The notes beneath the pieces are model-generated. The model did no database searches. It saw only the letters and a program-made list of their open reading frames with translations, and was not told the origin of the DNA. 64,000 bases of DNA from Leptospira sp. WS92.C1 (lineage in GTDB: Bacteria > Spirochaetota > Leptospiria > Leptospirales > Leptospiraceae): positions 2,118,501 through 2,182,500 of the forward strand of contig NZ_CP162130.1 of NCBI RefSeq assembly GCF_040833975.1, written 5' to 3'. Shown here piece after piece: positions 34,779 through 50,800 of this stretch (positions within the stretch are counted from its first letter, which is position 1; every line of letters begins with the position of its first letter). A program made the position numbers and the translations under genes.

Positions 34779-35701
34779 AAAAAAAAGAAGAAGAATTTCA
34801 GGAAGAAACCGCACTCACCCCCGAAGAAGAAGAATTTCTTACTCTCGAACTCCAAGAGGAGGAAGAGGAGGTTATCCCCAGATTCACTCTTAAACAGAAA
34901 TTAATCCTAATCGCTACTGGGATATTTTCCTTTTTCATTTTTATGATCTGGCTTTTTCCTTTGGATGAAATCATCCGTAGTTCGTTGAATTCCTCTTCTT
35001 CTCAAACGGGAACAATCATCAATTTTCGAGATTTGAGTATTTCCGTTTTAGGAAACGTCAGTTTAGACACTCTGGAAATCACAACCCCGTCCAACCTGAA
35101 AATCAAAACGGAAGAGACGGTCTTAAAAACGTCTTTGTTCGGATTGATAAAACGAAGGTTCGACGGTAAATTCAAATTGATTTCCTTAAAAATCGATACA
35201 GAGAACGGTCCTCTTGCAAAAATCAAAAACCTAGAAGGTCAGGGAAGATTTGAAAATTTAGATTCCGGGTTAACAAAGATCAATGGGAACTTAGATTTGG
35301 AAATACCGGCAGGATCTTCCGGTATGATTATGGAACTCCCCGAAATCCCATTACTTGGAGAATTGAAAAACATTACTGTCAAAAAATTTCTTACAAAGGT
35401 TAACCTTCAGTCCGGCAATTTAGTGTTTAACGATTTTACCCTAGATACCTCGATCGCACGTTTTGATATCACCGGAAACATTCGGTTATCAGAGAATATC
35501 GCTTTTTCTCAATTGAACCTTAAAATCTGTTTGGAACTGGATCGCAACTTCGCGTTGGAAAGACAGGATATAGAAGATATGCTGACTCTTTTGGAAAAAC
35601 AAAGCGGAGGAAAGTGTATCCCGGTTATGGGAACGATCAACAAGCCGGAAGCCAAGATTCCGGGTTTATCGGGACCACCCGCGCCCGGCGGAGCTCAGTA
35701 A
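34775..35701 (+). CDS. gspN: Type II secretion protein GspN-like
   Basis: 308 residues. A strongly acidic cytoplasmic N-terminus (about 1-38, Glu-rich) precedes one span (about 43-65), then an AsmA/LptC-like beta-helical periplasmic domain with repeated 'GNL/GNI' strands, and a Pro/Gly-rich end (GLSGPPAPGGAQ). GspN occurs in only some T2SS and its job is poorly defined. It ends the operon; no clear terminator follows in the 140 bp before the broken gene. Confidence 0.8.
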   Translation: MKKKEEEFQEETALTPEEEEFLTLELQEEEEEVIPRFTLKQKLILIATGIFSFFIFMIWLFPLDEIIRSSLNSSSSQTGTIINFRDLSISVLGNVSLDTLEITTPSNLKIKTEETVLKTSLFGLIKRRFDGKFKLISLKIDTENGPLAKIKNLEGQGRFENLDSGLTKINGNLDLEIPAGSSGMIMELPEIPLLGELKNITVKKFLTKVNLQSGNLVFNDFTLDTSIARFDITGNIRLSENIAFSQLNLKICLELDRNFALERQDIEDMLTLLEKQSGGKCIPVMGTINKPEAKIPGLSGPPAPGGAQ

Positions 35702-35841
35702 GTAAATCAGACGGACTCTATTCTTTCTTTTTAAGAATTCGTTTTTATCGATCTTTACTTTTTTCCCATCTCTAAAAATAAGATATTGTTTTCTTTTAAA
35801 CGGAAAAGATTCCGATTTTTCAGAGAGGTATATATCGCACC

Positions 35842-36562
35842 GTGAAACGTATTTGGAAATTTTCATTCTATGTTTTGGTCTTACTCTTTGATTTCTATGG
35901 TGAGGTTCATTCCGAAACCCACGATCTAAAATGGACCAACGGAGAGATTGTTGTTCAGGGAAAAGCTTATAATCGACAGATTTACTTTCGAGATGGAAAA
36001 AGGATCCATAGGTTAAGCCGGTTTGCCAAATGGGAAAACATAGAAAGATTGGCGATCTCTCCTGATAAAAAACGATTAGTCGTTTATCACCGCAGCAATA
36101 GAGAAAAGTTTCATCGCCTGAGTATATTCGAACTGGAAAAACGGAACAACTCGTTTGTCTCGAGTACCCGTCCAGGAATGGCTTGTTTCGATTTATTTTG
36201 GTTCGATAAAACGATCGTTTTTGAAACCGACGCCACCCGGCTACGGAACGATTTTTAAAATCTACGATAAGAACCTTATCAAAAAAGATGAAATTCATTC
36301 TTCCTATCTGTATATCGATCGCGATTTCGGAATCGTCATCGCACAGCCCGTTTATGCGACCGAAGACAATATATTCAGAATTCATAAATTAGATTCCAGT
36401 AAAATATAGGAATTTTTCGATTACAGAAAAGAAGTCGGAGAACACTATTCGGTTTTTAATTTTAAAAAAATCGATTTCAATCGTTTCGAAATCGAAGCCA
36501 AAGGATTGGATACGAATCAAAAAAAGACATTTATCAGGAAAATTGCGATTCCTAAAAAATAA
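35842..36562 (+). pseudogene. Broken gene for an exported protein: frameshift plus in-frame stop
   Basis: From GTG 35842 the reading frame codes a signal peptide (FYVLVLLFDFYGEVHS) and about 115 further residues, then falls out of frame near 36225-36245 within a CCACCC-bearing stretch. The protein continues in the next frame (GYGTIFKIYDKNL... FRIHKLDSSK) to a TAG at 36407-36409. The same frame stays open beyond it for 50 codons (EFFDYRKEVGEH... KIAIPKK) to TAA at 36560-36562. Joining the three parts would give about 240 residues with a beta-propeller-like feel (RLAISPDKKRLVVYH). No function is recognised. A 1-bp insertion fits the frame change. Sequencing error could explain one lesion but hardly both. 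Confidence 0.7.
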
Positions 36563-36608
36563 TCCTACTCAATCGAATACAATCCTTCCTTTAGTTTTAA
36601 CCAACGTA

Positions 36609-36648
36609 TAAAAAAACCCGAATGTGTATGAATCACACTCGGGTTTTA
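36609..36648 (-). terminator. Intrinsic terminator of nrdJ
   Basis: Read leftwards, CCCGAGTGTG pairs with CACATTCGGG (one mismatch) over a 7-base loop and is followed by TTTTTTT. On the other strand it also ends in TTTT, so it can serve both the leftward nrdJ and rightward readthrough from the broken gene. It sits 32 bp past the nrdJ stop. Confidence 0.88.
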
Positions 36649-36679
36649 AAAGAAACTGATTGGGATCAACTAAAATCGA

Positions 36680-39600
36680 TCAAGAACATCCCGTCGTAGA
36701 ACCGCAGGACATACACTTGAGACAAGAGCCGTTTCTTACCATTTCAAAAGATCCGCACTCGGAACAAGAATCACCGGTATAACCTTTGATTTTCGCAAGT
36801 TTTACTTCTTCGAGAAGAGCAACTCCTGTCGGGGCCGGATTTTTTTCTCTGGAAATGACTTGAGAATAGGAAATAGTTTCTACTTCTTTTTTCGAGGAAA
36901 CGTCCGCGACAGCAGTCGCAACGGGAGCCGGGGTCACGGTTTCTTTTTCGCGGACGTTGGATTCTGCAGTCGCACGCTTGGAACCGATCTCGTCTCCTCT
37001 GAGATCTTCTGGAGCCACCTGTCCTAAATCGTATCTTCCGAGATAGGTGATCGCCAATTCCCTAAAAATATAATCGATTACCGATGTACTCATCTTGATG
37101 TGCTTGTTTCCAGATACGATTCCGTTCGGTTCAAACTTAAAAAACGTAAATGCATCGATATATTCTTCCAAAGGAACCCCGTGTTGAAGTCCCAAAGATA
37201 CGGAGATTGCGAATGCATTCATCAGACTTCTGAAAGCCGCTCCTTCCTTATGCATATCGATAAAAATCTCTCCGAGTTGACCGTCTTCGTATTCGCCGGT
37301 TCTCAGATAAACCTTGTGGCCGCCTACAATCGCCTTTTGAGTGTATCCGGCTCTTCTGCTCGGAAGTTTTCTTCTGTGAGAAATGTATTTTGTGATCACT
37401 TTTTCAGCAATCTGAACCGGATCTCTGGAGATCATTGCTTCTCTGACTTCTTCTTGTTCTTCCACTTCGATTCCGTTGAGGAGTTCCAATACCGAGTTCA
37501 GAGGTTGAGAAAGCTTGGATCCGTCTCTGTAAAGAGCGTTCGCCTTGATCATCATTTTCCAAGAAAGGAAATATGCGTTTTTGATATCGTCCACAATCGC
37601 GTCTTCTGGAAGGTTGATCGTTTTGGAAATCGCACCGCTGATAAACGGCTGAGCCGCGGCCATTGTACGGATATGGGATTCGTACGATAGAAATCTTTTT
37701 CCATACTTACCGCATTTGTTCGCACAGTCGAATACCGGATAATCTTTCTCTTTTAAGAATGGAGCGTTTTCGATCGTCATCGTTCCGCAAACGTAGTCGT
37801 TTGCTTTGTTGATATCGTCTTTTGAAAAACCTAAGTATTCCAAGAGAGAAAAGCCGGGAACATCGAAAATTTCTTTTGCGATTCCTAAGTTTCTGGTTAA
37901 GAAATCCTCTCCCAAGTTAAACTTGTTGAACGCGAAGTTGATATCAAAAGCAAGAGGAAGAGACGCTTCCACCTTTTCCAAAATCTCGTTTGTAAATCCT
38001 TTCTCTTTCAGGGATTGAGTATTGACTATGGGGGCTCCGTTTAGAGTCGCATAACCTTTACAGTAGTTTACGATCGCTTCGATCTCGGAAGGAGAATACC
38101 CCAGTTTTTTCAAACCGTAAGGAACCGATTGATTGATGATTTTGAAGTAACCGCCGCCGGCGAGTTTTTTGAACTTTACGAGAGCAAAGTCCGGCTCGAT
38201 TCCAGTCGTATCACAATCCATGACCAAACCGATGGTTCCGGTCGGCGCGATTACAGTTACCTGCGCGTTTCTATACCCGTGTTTTTCTCCCAGAGCCAAA
38301 GCCAGATCCGAATCTTCTTGAGCCGCTTTGAGCATATAAGAAGGGCAGAATGCAGGATTGATTCCCACAGGAGTGATGGTCAGACCTTCGTAGTCGCCGG
38401 ATGGAGCGTTGTATGCCGCTCTTTTGTGGTTACGGATCACTTTCAGCATATGCTTTTTATTCTTTGCATATCCTGCAAATGGACCTTGTTCTTTTGCCAT
38501 TTCCGCGGAGGTCGCATAGCTAGTCATGTGCATGATGGAAGAGATCGCACCTGTGATCGCCATCGCTTCTTGAGAATCATAAGGAATTCCGAGAATCATC
38601 AATACGGAACCTAAATTTGCGTAACCCAAACCGAGGGTGCGAAATTTATAAGAAAGTTCTGCAATTTCCTTGGAAGGAAATTGAGCCATAGTTACGGAGA
38701 TTTCAAGAACGATGGTCCAAAGTCTACAAAGATAACGAAATCCTTCCACGTCAAAGTTCAACGTTTCCAAGTTTACAAACTTTTGTAAATTCGCAGAGGC
38801 GAGGTTACAAGCGGTGTTATCTAGGAACATATATTCGGAGCAGGGGTTTGATGCATGGATCGGCCCGTCTTCCGGACAAGTATGCCACTCGTTGATGGTT
38901 GTATGATACTGAGTTCCCGGATCCGCGCTCGCCCAAGCGGCATAAGAGATTTTTTCCCAAAGTTCTCTTGCCCGTAGAGTCTCGGAAGGTTTCGGTATTC
39001 TACCTTCTGCTTTTGCCCTTTCTTTCTCGGTTCTAAAATACAAATTCCAAGGTTGGTCTTGTTCGACTGCGGTCATGAACTCGTTGGTAAGACGAACGGA
39101 GTTATTGCTGTTCTGACCGGATACGGTATTGTAAGCGTCTGATTGCCAGTCGGTAGTCAATTCTTCAAAAAGAATTTCCTTGTATCCCTGTTTTGCAAGG
39201 TCGATCACTCGTTTGATGTAGTTGTCAGGAATCAGAACCTTCTTTGCTTCGAGAATGGTTTTTCTCAGAGCGGAATTCTTCTTAGGATCAAAACGATCTT
39301 CGGTTTCCATCTCGTAACAAGAGGATATGATCGCGTTGAGGTGGCGGTTGTTCAGCATGGAACCGGTCACAAGAGAAGCGACTTTTTTTTCTTCGGTCAC
39401 TTTCCAATCGATAAAACTTTCGATATCCGGATGATCCACATCCAAACAAACCATCTTTGCCGCGCGACGAGTGGTTCCACCGGACTTGATCGCACCCGCA
39501 GCGCGATCTCCGATTTTTAAGAAACTCATCAAACCGGAACTCTTTCCTCCGCCGGAAAGCGGTTCATTTTCTCCTCTTAAATTGGAGAAATTAGTTCCTG

Positions 39601-40291
39601 TTCCGGAACCGTATTTAAAAAGACGAGCCTCACGCACCCAAAGATCCATGATCCCACCTTCGTTGACGAGATCGTCATCCACACTTTGGATAAAACATGC
39701 GTGTGGTTGAGGATGTTCATACGCGGAAGCCGATTTTACGAGTTTTCCGGTTGCGGGATCCACATAATAATGACCTTGAGATTTACCATCAATTCCATAC
39801 GCCCAGTTCAGTCCGGTATTGAACCACTGGGGAGAATTGGGAGCCGCCATCTGAGTAGCGAGCATATATACGATTTCATCATAGAAAACTTTTGCGCTTT
39901 CTTCGTCGGAGAAGTATTTATATTTATATCCCCAATACGTCCAACATCCCGCGAGTCGATGAAAGACTTCCAGAGCGCTGGTCTCTCCGCCGAAACGATC
40001 TTCCGGTTTTAAGGATTCCAATTTTTCTGTATCAGGAACCGATTTTTGCAGCCATGCCGGAATTCCATCCTCTTGTACCTTTTTCAGATACTTGGGAATT
40101 CCTTTTCGACGAAAGTATTTCTGAGCTAAGATATCAACTGCAACCTGCGACCAACCCTCGGGAACACGGATGTCGTTTGCTTCAAAAACTTTTGATCCAT
40201 CAGGATTGGAAATCTTGGAATTTCGTTTCGCCCAGCGAATTTCAGACGATTCTCCACTTTGGGAAATGGTAAAATGACGGTTCAGCTTCAT
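36680..40291 (-). CDS. nrdJ: Vitamin B12-dependent (class II) ribonucleoside-diphosphate reductase
   Basis: Makes deoxynucleotides with adenosylcobalamin, independent of oxygen. The 1203-residue protein is the long NrdJ type: N-terminal MKLNRHFTI region, [13 protein letters not shown] and [11 protein letters not shown] (about 233-283), [21 protein letters not shown] (about 483-503), the [23 protein letters not shown] glycyl-barrel segment (about 682-705), and a C-terminal extension ending in a zinc-ribbon-like CSEC..CLKCMSC..C cluster (about 1178-1202). No nrdAB or nrdD is nearby. The gap upstream has no cobalamin riboswitch box that I can see. Leptospira can make or import B12, which fits. 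Confidence 0.97.
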   Translation of the reverse strand: MKLNRHFTISQSGESSEIRWAKRNSKISNPDGSKVFEANDIRVPEGWSQVAVDILAQKYFRRKGIPKYLKKVQEDGIPAWLQKSVPDTEKLESLKPEDRFGGETSALEVFHRLAGCWTYWGYKYKYFSDEESAKVFYDEIVYMLATQMAAPNSPQWFNTGLNWAYGIDGKSQGHYYVDPATGKLVKSASAYEHPQPHACFIQSVDDDLVNEGGIMDLWVREARLFKYGSGTGTNFSNLRGENEPLSGGGKSSGLMSFLKIGDRAAGAIKSGGTTRRAAKMVCLDVDHPDIESFIDWKVTEEKKVASLVTGSMLNNRHLNAIISSCYEMETEDRFDPKKNSALRKTILEAKKVLIPDNYIKRVIDLAKQGYKEILFEELTTDWQSDAYNTVSGQNSNNSVRLTNEFMTAVEQDQPWNLYFRTEKERAKAEGRIPKPSETLRARELWEKISYAAWASADPGTQYHTTINEWHTCPEDGPIHASNPCSEYMFLDNTACNLASANLQKFVNLETLNFDVEGFRYLCRLWTIVLEISVTMAQFPSKEIAELSYKFRTLGLGYANLGSVLMILGIPYDSQEAMAITGAISSIMHMTSYATSAEMAKEQGPFAGYAKNKKHMLKVIRNHKRAAYNAPSGDYEGLTITPVGINPAFCPSYMLKAAQEDSDLALALGEKHGYRNAQVTVIAPTGTIGLVMDCDTTGIEPDFALVKFKKLAGGGYFKIINQSVPYGLKKLGYSPSEIEAIVNYCKGYATLNGAPIVNTQSLKEKGFTNEILEKVEASLPLAFDINFAFNKFNLGEDFLTRNLGIAKEIFDVPGFSLLEYLGFSKDDINKANDYVCGTMTIENAPFLKEKDYPVFDCANKCGKYGKRFLSYESHIRTMAAAQPFISGAISKTINLPEDAIVDDIKNAYFLSWKMMIKANALYRDGSKLSQPLNSVLELLNGIEVEEQEEVREAMISRDPVQIAEKVITKYISHRRKLPSRRAGYTQKAIVGGHKVYLRTGEYEDGQLGEIFIDMHKEGAAFRSLMNAFAISVSLGLQHGVPLEEYIDAFTFFKFEPNGIVSGNKHIKMSTSVIDYIFRELAITYLGRYDLGQVAPEDLRGDEIGSKRATAESNVREKETVTPAPVATAVADVSSKKEVETISYSQVISREKNPAPTGVALLEEVKLAKIKGYTGDSCSECGSFEMVRNGSCLKCMSCGSTTGCS

Positions 40292-40499
40292 ATATTTGCT
40301 CTCAGACTCCGTAAAACTAGTAAGAAGGGATTATGTCACTCTAAAGAAGAGGAAAAATGATCCAAAGCTTTTTTTCACCCAGAACATTCCGAAGATTCAA
40401 AATTTTTCCTTCAAAAAGTTATCAAAACGCTACCCAATGCGACAAATTAAAGTTGCGCTCTTACCCCATTTCGAAAATATAGGCCTAACTACCGAGGAT

Positions 40500-40577
<78 letters not shown>

Positions 40578-40964
40578 CCTTCTCATCCCTTTATCCTATC
40601 TCTCATTTTTCCCTTCTTCGGTTTTTTTTAGACGGGTAGTTCCCCGTTTTGTTTCTAAAAAACTTCCTTTTTGTATAGTGTTTTTTTCAAAATTCCAAAT
40701 TAAAATCCGATTTTTATCGTATAAAAAATGAAAAAATACGGGAAACACGAACAAAGTATATTCAAAAAATTAAATATATCTTATTCAATTTGAGAAAATG
40801 AAAAATCTGAAAAAAGACAAAAGCCATTTTCAAAAGGTTCTGTTTTTATTTTAAAAACTCAGAATAAAAAAATTCCCCGGCAAATTTTGGAAGATCGAAA
40901 ATTCATTGTTTTGTAAAAAAGATCGTCGAATCAGGATCGTTTTTGATAGAAACGTTAGATACTC
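40578..40964. other. AT-rich intergenic stretch, no gene seen
   Basis: About 390 bp between tRNA-Asn and the 3' end of xseB. Both strands are broken by frequent stops and I recognise no conserved RNA. It contains a short terminator-like hairpin at 40632 and many A/T runs. It is long for this compact region, so an unrecognised small RNA cannot be excluded. Confidence 0.6.
40632..40650 (+). terminator. Probable terminator of tRNA-Asn
   Basis: ACGGG (40632-40636) pairs with CCCGT (40643-40647) over a 6-base loop, followed by TTT then GTTT. The stem is only 5 bp, so it is modest, but it lies 55 bp past the tRNA and nothing better is visible. Confidence 0.45.
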
Positions 40965-41255
40965 TTAAAAAAGATCTTCCGTATCAATCGAAGGTGTGAT
41001 CTTTGTTTCGGCAGTTTTGGGTTCTCCGCGAAATCCGGTTTTATTGGTTTTTTTAGATTCGTCCTTGGTGAGGGCTTCGATCTTTCCTTCCGCCGTATCC
41101 AGAATCCCCTGACAAATTTTTTTTAGCTCCATTCCTCTTTCGTATGCTTTGAGAGATTCTTCCAAACTGAAGTCTTGACGTTCCAGTTTTTCGGCGATTT
41201 GTTCAAGCTCAAGAAGCGCTTCTTCAAAAGAGATTTTAGATTTCGATTCTGGCAT
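40965..41255 (-). CDS. xseB: Exodeoxyribonuclease VII small subunit
   Basis: 96 residues, with the conserved helix [34 protein letters not shown] at the N-terminus, diagnostic of XseB; the last third is a Lys/Thr-rich tail longer than in most homologues (E. coli XseB is about 80). Forms the XseA-XseB nuclease acting on single-stranded ends in repair. Starts 1 bp after the xseA stop. Confidence 0.94.
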   Translation of the reverse strand: MPESKSKISFEEALLELEQIAEKLERQDFSLEESLKAYERGMELKKICQGILDTAEGKIEALTKDESKKTNKTGFRGEPKTAETKITPSIDTEDLF

Positions 41256-41256
41256 T

Positions 41257-42525
<1,269 letters not shown>

Positions 42526-42531
42526 TCGTCT

Positions 42532-43662
42532 TTACCGATGCCCCTTGTTTAAAAGCAATTCTCTTCGATACAATTTCCAGAAATCCCAGAGAATCACGAC
42601 TAACGTTACCGCGACGGGGCCGACTACCAAACCCATGATTCCGAATTCCTTGATTCCACCAATCAAAGACAAAAAGATCAGAAGAGGGTGAACCTGAAGT
42701 TTTTTATCCAGCATTCTCGGTTTTACAAAATTCTCCAAAGCCAGATAAAAGAAAAGACCGCTCCCCATAAAAAATACGGCCATTACCGGATTGTTTTCTA
42801 AAAATAGAATGTAAAGTCCGATCGGAAGCCAAACCACCGAGGTTCCCACCACCGGTATAATCGAGAAGAATGCAGCCAAACTCGCATACAAAAACGGACT
42901 CGAAATTCCGGCGATCAAAAGAAGGATGTAAACCGCGGTTCCCTGCAAAATAGAAATGATTAGGTTTCCTCGAATGATCGTTTGCACGGCCAAAGTCACC
43001 TTTCTTCCCACCTGTTCTTCCAATTGTCTGGAAAAGGGAAGGTTATCCAATATGAATCGCTCCACCTTCTTTCCATCCTGATAGAGAAAGAATAAAACCA
43101 GAAGTGCAAAGAATAGATTCATCAAAATTCCAGTTGGCAGTTCTATGTTTCCCAAAATGAAAGAGGATGCGTTGCTCAAAATTCCGTAGATGCTATCCAG
43201 ATTGAGAATATCCACGTAGTTTTCGGCAAATTCTCCATAGATCTCGGGAACTTTGACCCAGAAGAATTCGTTGTCCGTAATAAAGTCTGTGAGCATTGCA
43301 AAGTTCATCAGGGTTTCGATGACCTTTTCTTCGCTCAAAGAAATTCTCAATTTGAATAAGATCGAAAGCGCTTCCTGAATCAGGGTACGGATCACAAAAT
43401 AAGAAGGAATAAAAACGATCATTGAAACGAGAGTGATCATGATCCAAGGTACAAGCCATTGAAATCGCTCTCCCAAATAATCCTTTAGCAATTTGTATTG
43501 TCCGCGAGTCGCCAAATACAAAATCAAAGCCATCAAAGAAGAATAGAGATAGGAACGAAATACGAGAAAAAAGACACCGAGCGCAAAAGTAAATAAAATC
43601 GAAAAAAAGATGAGAAACGTATACTTTCCCGGTTCCGGATTTACGTGAACTGGCTCGATCAT
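42532..43662 (-). CDS. AI-2E family (PerM/YdiK-type) membrane permease
   Basis: 376 residues with about eight hydrophobic segments. The arrangement fits the AI-2E transporter family: two N-terminal spans, an amphipathic region, then VTLAVQTIIRGNLIISILQGTAVYILLLIAGI and a C-terminal ENFVKPRMLDKKLQVHPLLIFLSLIGGIKEFGIMGLVVGP, the family signature. Members export autoinducer-2 in E. coli or act as Na+/H+ antiporters elsewhere; the substrate here is unknown. 6 bp from xseA and 3 bp from the exported protein upstream. Confidence 0.88.
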   Translation of the reverse strand: MIEPVHVNPEPGKYTFLIFFSILFTFALGVFFLVFRSYLYSSLMALILYLATRGQYKLLKDYLGERFQWLVPWIMITLVSMIVFIPSYFVIRTLIQEALSILFKLRISLSEEKVIETLMNFAMLTDFITDNEFFWVKVPEIYGEFAENYVDILNLDSIYGILSNASSFILGNIELPTGILMNLFFALLVLFFLYQDGKKVERFILDNLPFSRQLEEQVGRKVTLAVQTIIRGNLIISILQGTAVYILLLIAGISSPFLYASLAAFFSIIPVVGTSVVWLPIGLYILFLENNPVMAVFFMGSGLFFYLALENFVKPRMLDKKLQVHPLLIFLSLIGGIKEFGIMGLVVGPVAVTLVVILWDFWKLYRRELLLNKGHR

Positions 43663-43665
43663 TTC

Positions 43666-44163
43666 TTAGCTCCCCGACTTTTTATAGAATAATTTGACTC
43701 TACTTCCGGCGTCCGTCGCTTCGATTTGAATCGTGATTACTTTTTTATTTGAACTTTCCACCATGATCAGCGTTTTTTGATCCGTGATTTCTTCTTGTAA
43801 AACCTTCCAAACAAGAGCTTGAAAGATGGATGCATAATACACTTCCATCTGTTTCTTTTTAAAAGAGTGGGTAAACAATAGAAAGGATTCTCTGGTATCA
43901 AAATATCCGCGTTCCGATTTCAGTTCCGTAGAATGAATGAGATCGGATCCTTCGGGAATAAACTCTCCTGGAAGGGATCTCGGCTGTCGAACCGGATGAT
44001 TTTGAAGCGTCAGCTTGTTATAACGATACAACTCGGTTTTGGATTCCGAAGAATTCGCAAAAGTCGGCGAGACAAACGCGTAAAAAACGAGAAGGATGGA
44101 AAAAAAATAGAAACGTTGAAGGTTCACTTTTTTTACTTGAACCCTATCCTCACTCACTGACAA
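43666..44163 (-). CDS. Exported protein of unknown function
   Basis: Not recognised. 165 residues with a hydrophobic segment at about 19-37 (FYFFSILLVFYAFVSPTFA) that looks like a cleavable signal peptide. The N-region is long (18 residues) from this ATG; a GTG at 44127 would give a conventional one. The mature part has mixed alpha/beta character, no Cys and no known motif. Leads the leftward permease-xse operon and is divergent from dedA, 18 bp away. Confidence 0.65.
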   Translation of the reverse strand: MSVSEDRVQVKKVNLQRFYFFSILLVFYAFVSPTFANSSESKTELYRYNKLTLQNHPVRQPRSLPGEFIPEGSDLIHSTELKSERGYFDTRESFLLFTHSFKKKQMEVYYASIFQALVWKVLQEEITDQKTLIMVESSNKKVITIQIEATDAGSRVKLFYKKSGS

Positions 44164-44181
44164 TTCTTTTATTCATCCTTC

Positions 44182-44829
44182 ATGACTTTTCAGGAAACAC
44201 TGATTCAATTTCTCACTCGATTTTCCGAGGCGGACCCCGTTTTTCTTTGGTTCTTTTTTGCTTTTTCCAATCTTGCGGAAAACGTTTTTCCTCCTTGGCC
44301 GGGGGATACGATCACGGTGTTCGGCGGTTTTCTCGTCGCAAGAAATCAGAATTCTTTCGGATGGTTGGAACTGACCACGAGCACGTTTGCGGGCAACCTT
44401 CTCGGCGCCTGGATCATGTATCGTTTTGGTCAGATCTTTTTACAATGGATTCGAGAAAGACAGTTTCCGTTTCAGGACTCTCTCTACGATAAAGAATCTC
44501 TGGAAAAAACATTCGCTTGGTTTCAAAAAAATGCGATCGTCGTAGTTCTGTTTAGCAGATTCTCCGCGGGAATTCGTTTTTTTGTTTCGATCGTTGCGGG
44601 AATGGTAAAGATGAATCCTATTCTTTTTTTCGGATGTTTTACCGTAGCGGTCTTTTTATGGTGCGGAATTTTGATCTTCTCCGGTTTTTATCTGGGCTCT
44701 CACTGGGAAAACGTTCTGGACTTTTTAGAAATTTACAATCGGATCATCATTTCTCTCCTCATTCTCTTTGCCGTTTTGTTTTTTTGGTATAAAAAAAAAC
44801 AAAAAAAAGCCGCTAATCAAAATCTTTAG
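44182..44829 (+). CDS. DedA family membrane protein
   Basis: 215 residues. SNLAENVFPPWPGDTITVFGGFLVA near the N-terminus and the central FSRFSAGIRFFVSIVAGMVKM carry the DedA re-entrant-loop signatures (E/P-rich F/PP..PGD and R-x3-R..), with four or five hydrophobic segments. DedA proteins flip undecaprenyl phosphate or phospholipids and support membrane homeostasis. The end is Lys-rich. Which lipid it handles cannot be told. Confidence 0.9.
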   Translation: MTFQETLIQFLTRFSEADPVFLWFFFAFSNLAENVFPPWPGDTITVFGGFLVARNQNSFGWLELTTSTFAGNLLGAWIMYRFGQIFLQWIRERQFPFQDSLYDKESLEKTFAWFQKNAIVVVLFSRFSAGIRFFVSIVAGMVKMNPILFFGCFTVAVFLWCGILIFSGFYLGSHWENVLDFLEIYNRIIISLLILFAVLFFWYKKKQKKAANQNL

Positions 44830-44934
44830 ATCTACGTGGATCAAACAAAGACAAGACTACAACCGCGCGAATCCTATCTTGGAAACGTTTTAAAAATCCC
44901 CCAGCCCTTAAAATTACGAAAAAATCTTTATCGT

Positions 44935-44966
44935 AAAATTTGATTCGAAACGGACTTGAAGTCCGG
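44935..44966 (+). repeat. Diverged copy of a dispersed hairpin repeat
   Basis: AAAATTTGATT (44935-44945) followed by CGGACTT-G-AAGTCCG (44951-44965, a 7-bp palindrome). The two copies at 53.8-53.96 kb share the AAATTTGATT block and the GGACTT-A-AAGTCC palindrome in the same order and spacing within 2 bp. It lies in the 224-bp gap after dedA, in which I see no gene. Confidence 0.65.
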
Positions 44967-45053
44967 ATGCAACCTTTTTTTCGGAAAAACAACTTTGTCG
45001 GACCAATTACCGAAATCATTTTCTACAATCCAGTAAAACGGTTTCAAAAAAAT

Positions 45054-48611
<3,558 letters not shown>

Positions 48612-48624
<13 letters not shown>

Positions 48625-49190
48625 AACTGTTACTCGTAGGAATCGGAAATCCCGGTCAAAAATATGCAAATCATCGGCATAACATCGGTTTTGTGATCCT
48701 GGACGCATTCCTGGATTCTTCCTCCGGTAGTGGCAGTTATCAGGAGAATTCCAAGTATTCCCTTGCTCGTACCGATGAGAATGGAATCACCCTCTTTTAC
48801 TTAAAACCTCTGGAATTTATGAATCTTTCCGGGAAGGCAGTCGCCGAAATCGCAAGGAAGAACGGGATTCCTGCCGAAAATATTTTAGTCATTCACGACG
48901 AGATCGATTTCGAGTTTGGAAAACTAAAACTGAAAGGCGGAGGTGGTCACGCAGGACACAACGGACTCCGAGATATCGTAGAAAAACTGGGATCCAATGC
49001 ATTCTATCGTCTTCGTTTTGGAGTCGGAAAACCCGTGGATTCTTCCGAGGTTCCCGATCACGTGCTTTCCAACTTTAAACCGGAAGAAAAGGAAAAAATC
49101 CCGGAACTCGTCAAAGCCTCTTTGCAAAAAATCTCCGATTGGATCCGAGAAAGAAAAAACGGATTTCAGAAAAACTCCGATACTCAATAG
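48612..49190 (+). CDS. pth: Peptidyl-tRNA hydrolase
   Basis: Recycles peptidyl-tRNA released from ribosomes. 192 residues: [19 protein letters not shown] (catalytic His about 22), [41 protein letters not shown] (conserved Asp about 97) and [14 protein letters not shown] segment. The ATG at 48612 lies within cimA. A perfect terminator follows the stop. Confidence 0.97.
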
Positions 49191-49204
49191 GACAAGCGAC
49201 GCGA

Positions 49205-49230
49205 AAATTCTCATTTTAGAATGAGAATTT
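49205..49230 (+). terminator. Intrinsic terminator after pth
   Basis: AAATTCTCATT (49205-49215) and AATGAGAATTT (49220-49230) pair perfectly over a TTAG loop, followed by CATTCTTTCTTG, a U-rich though interrupted tail. It closes smr-cimA-pth and separates it from xerC-hslVU. Confidence 0.8.
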
Positions 49231-49313
49231 CATTCTTTCTTGTCTTTGTAAGAATTTGAAATGGAACAGACGGCTTGCGTTCGATTTATTTCATTTTTTG
49301 ATTTATAAACTAC

Positions 49314-49317
49314 GGAG
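49314..49317 (+). promoter_or_regulatory. Ribosome-binding site that fixes the xerC start
   Basis: GGAG at 49314-49317 stands 7 bp before the TTG at 49325. The longer in-frame opening from TTG 49256 has no such site and adds 23 residues not expected for a recombinase, next to the pth terminator. Confidence 0.55.
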
Positions 49318-49324
49318 ACTTCCA

Positions 49325-50789
<1,465 letters not shown>

Positions 50790-50800
50790 CCTATAAAAAA

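Noticed and set aside
35666..36385. 239-codon leftward frame opposite the broken exported-protein gene
   Set aside because: The rightward pieces show a signal peptide and a continuous protein-like sequence over three segments; the leftward frame has no start site, no motif and overlaps gspN's end.
38129..38614. 161-codon and similar rightward frames inside nrdJ
   Set aside because: Shadows of a 1203-residue conserved enzyme; no ribosome-binding site or motif.
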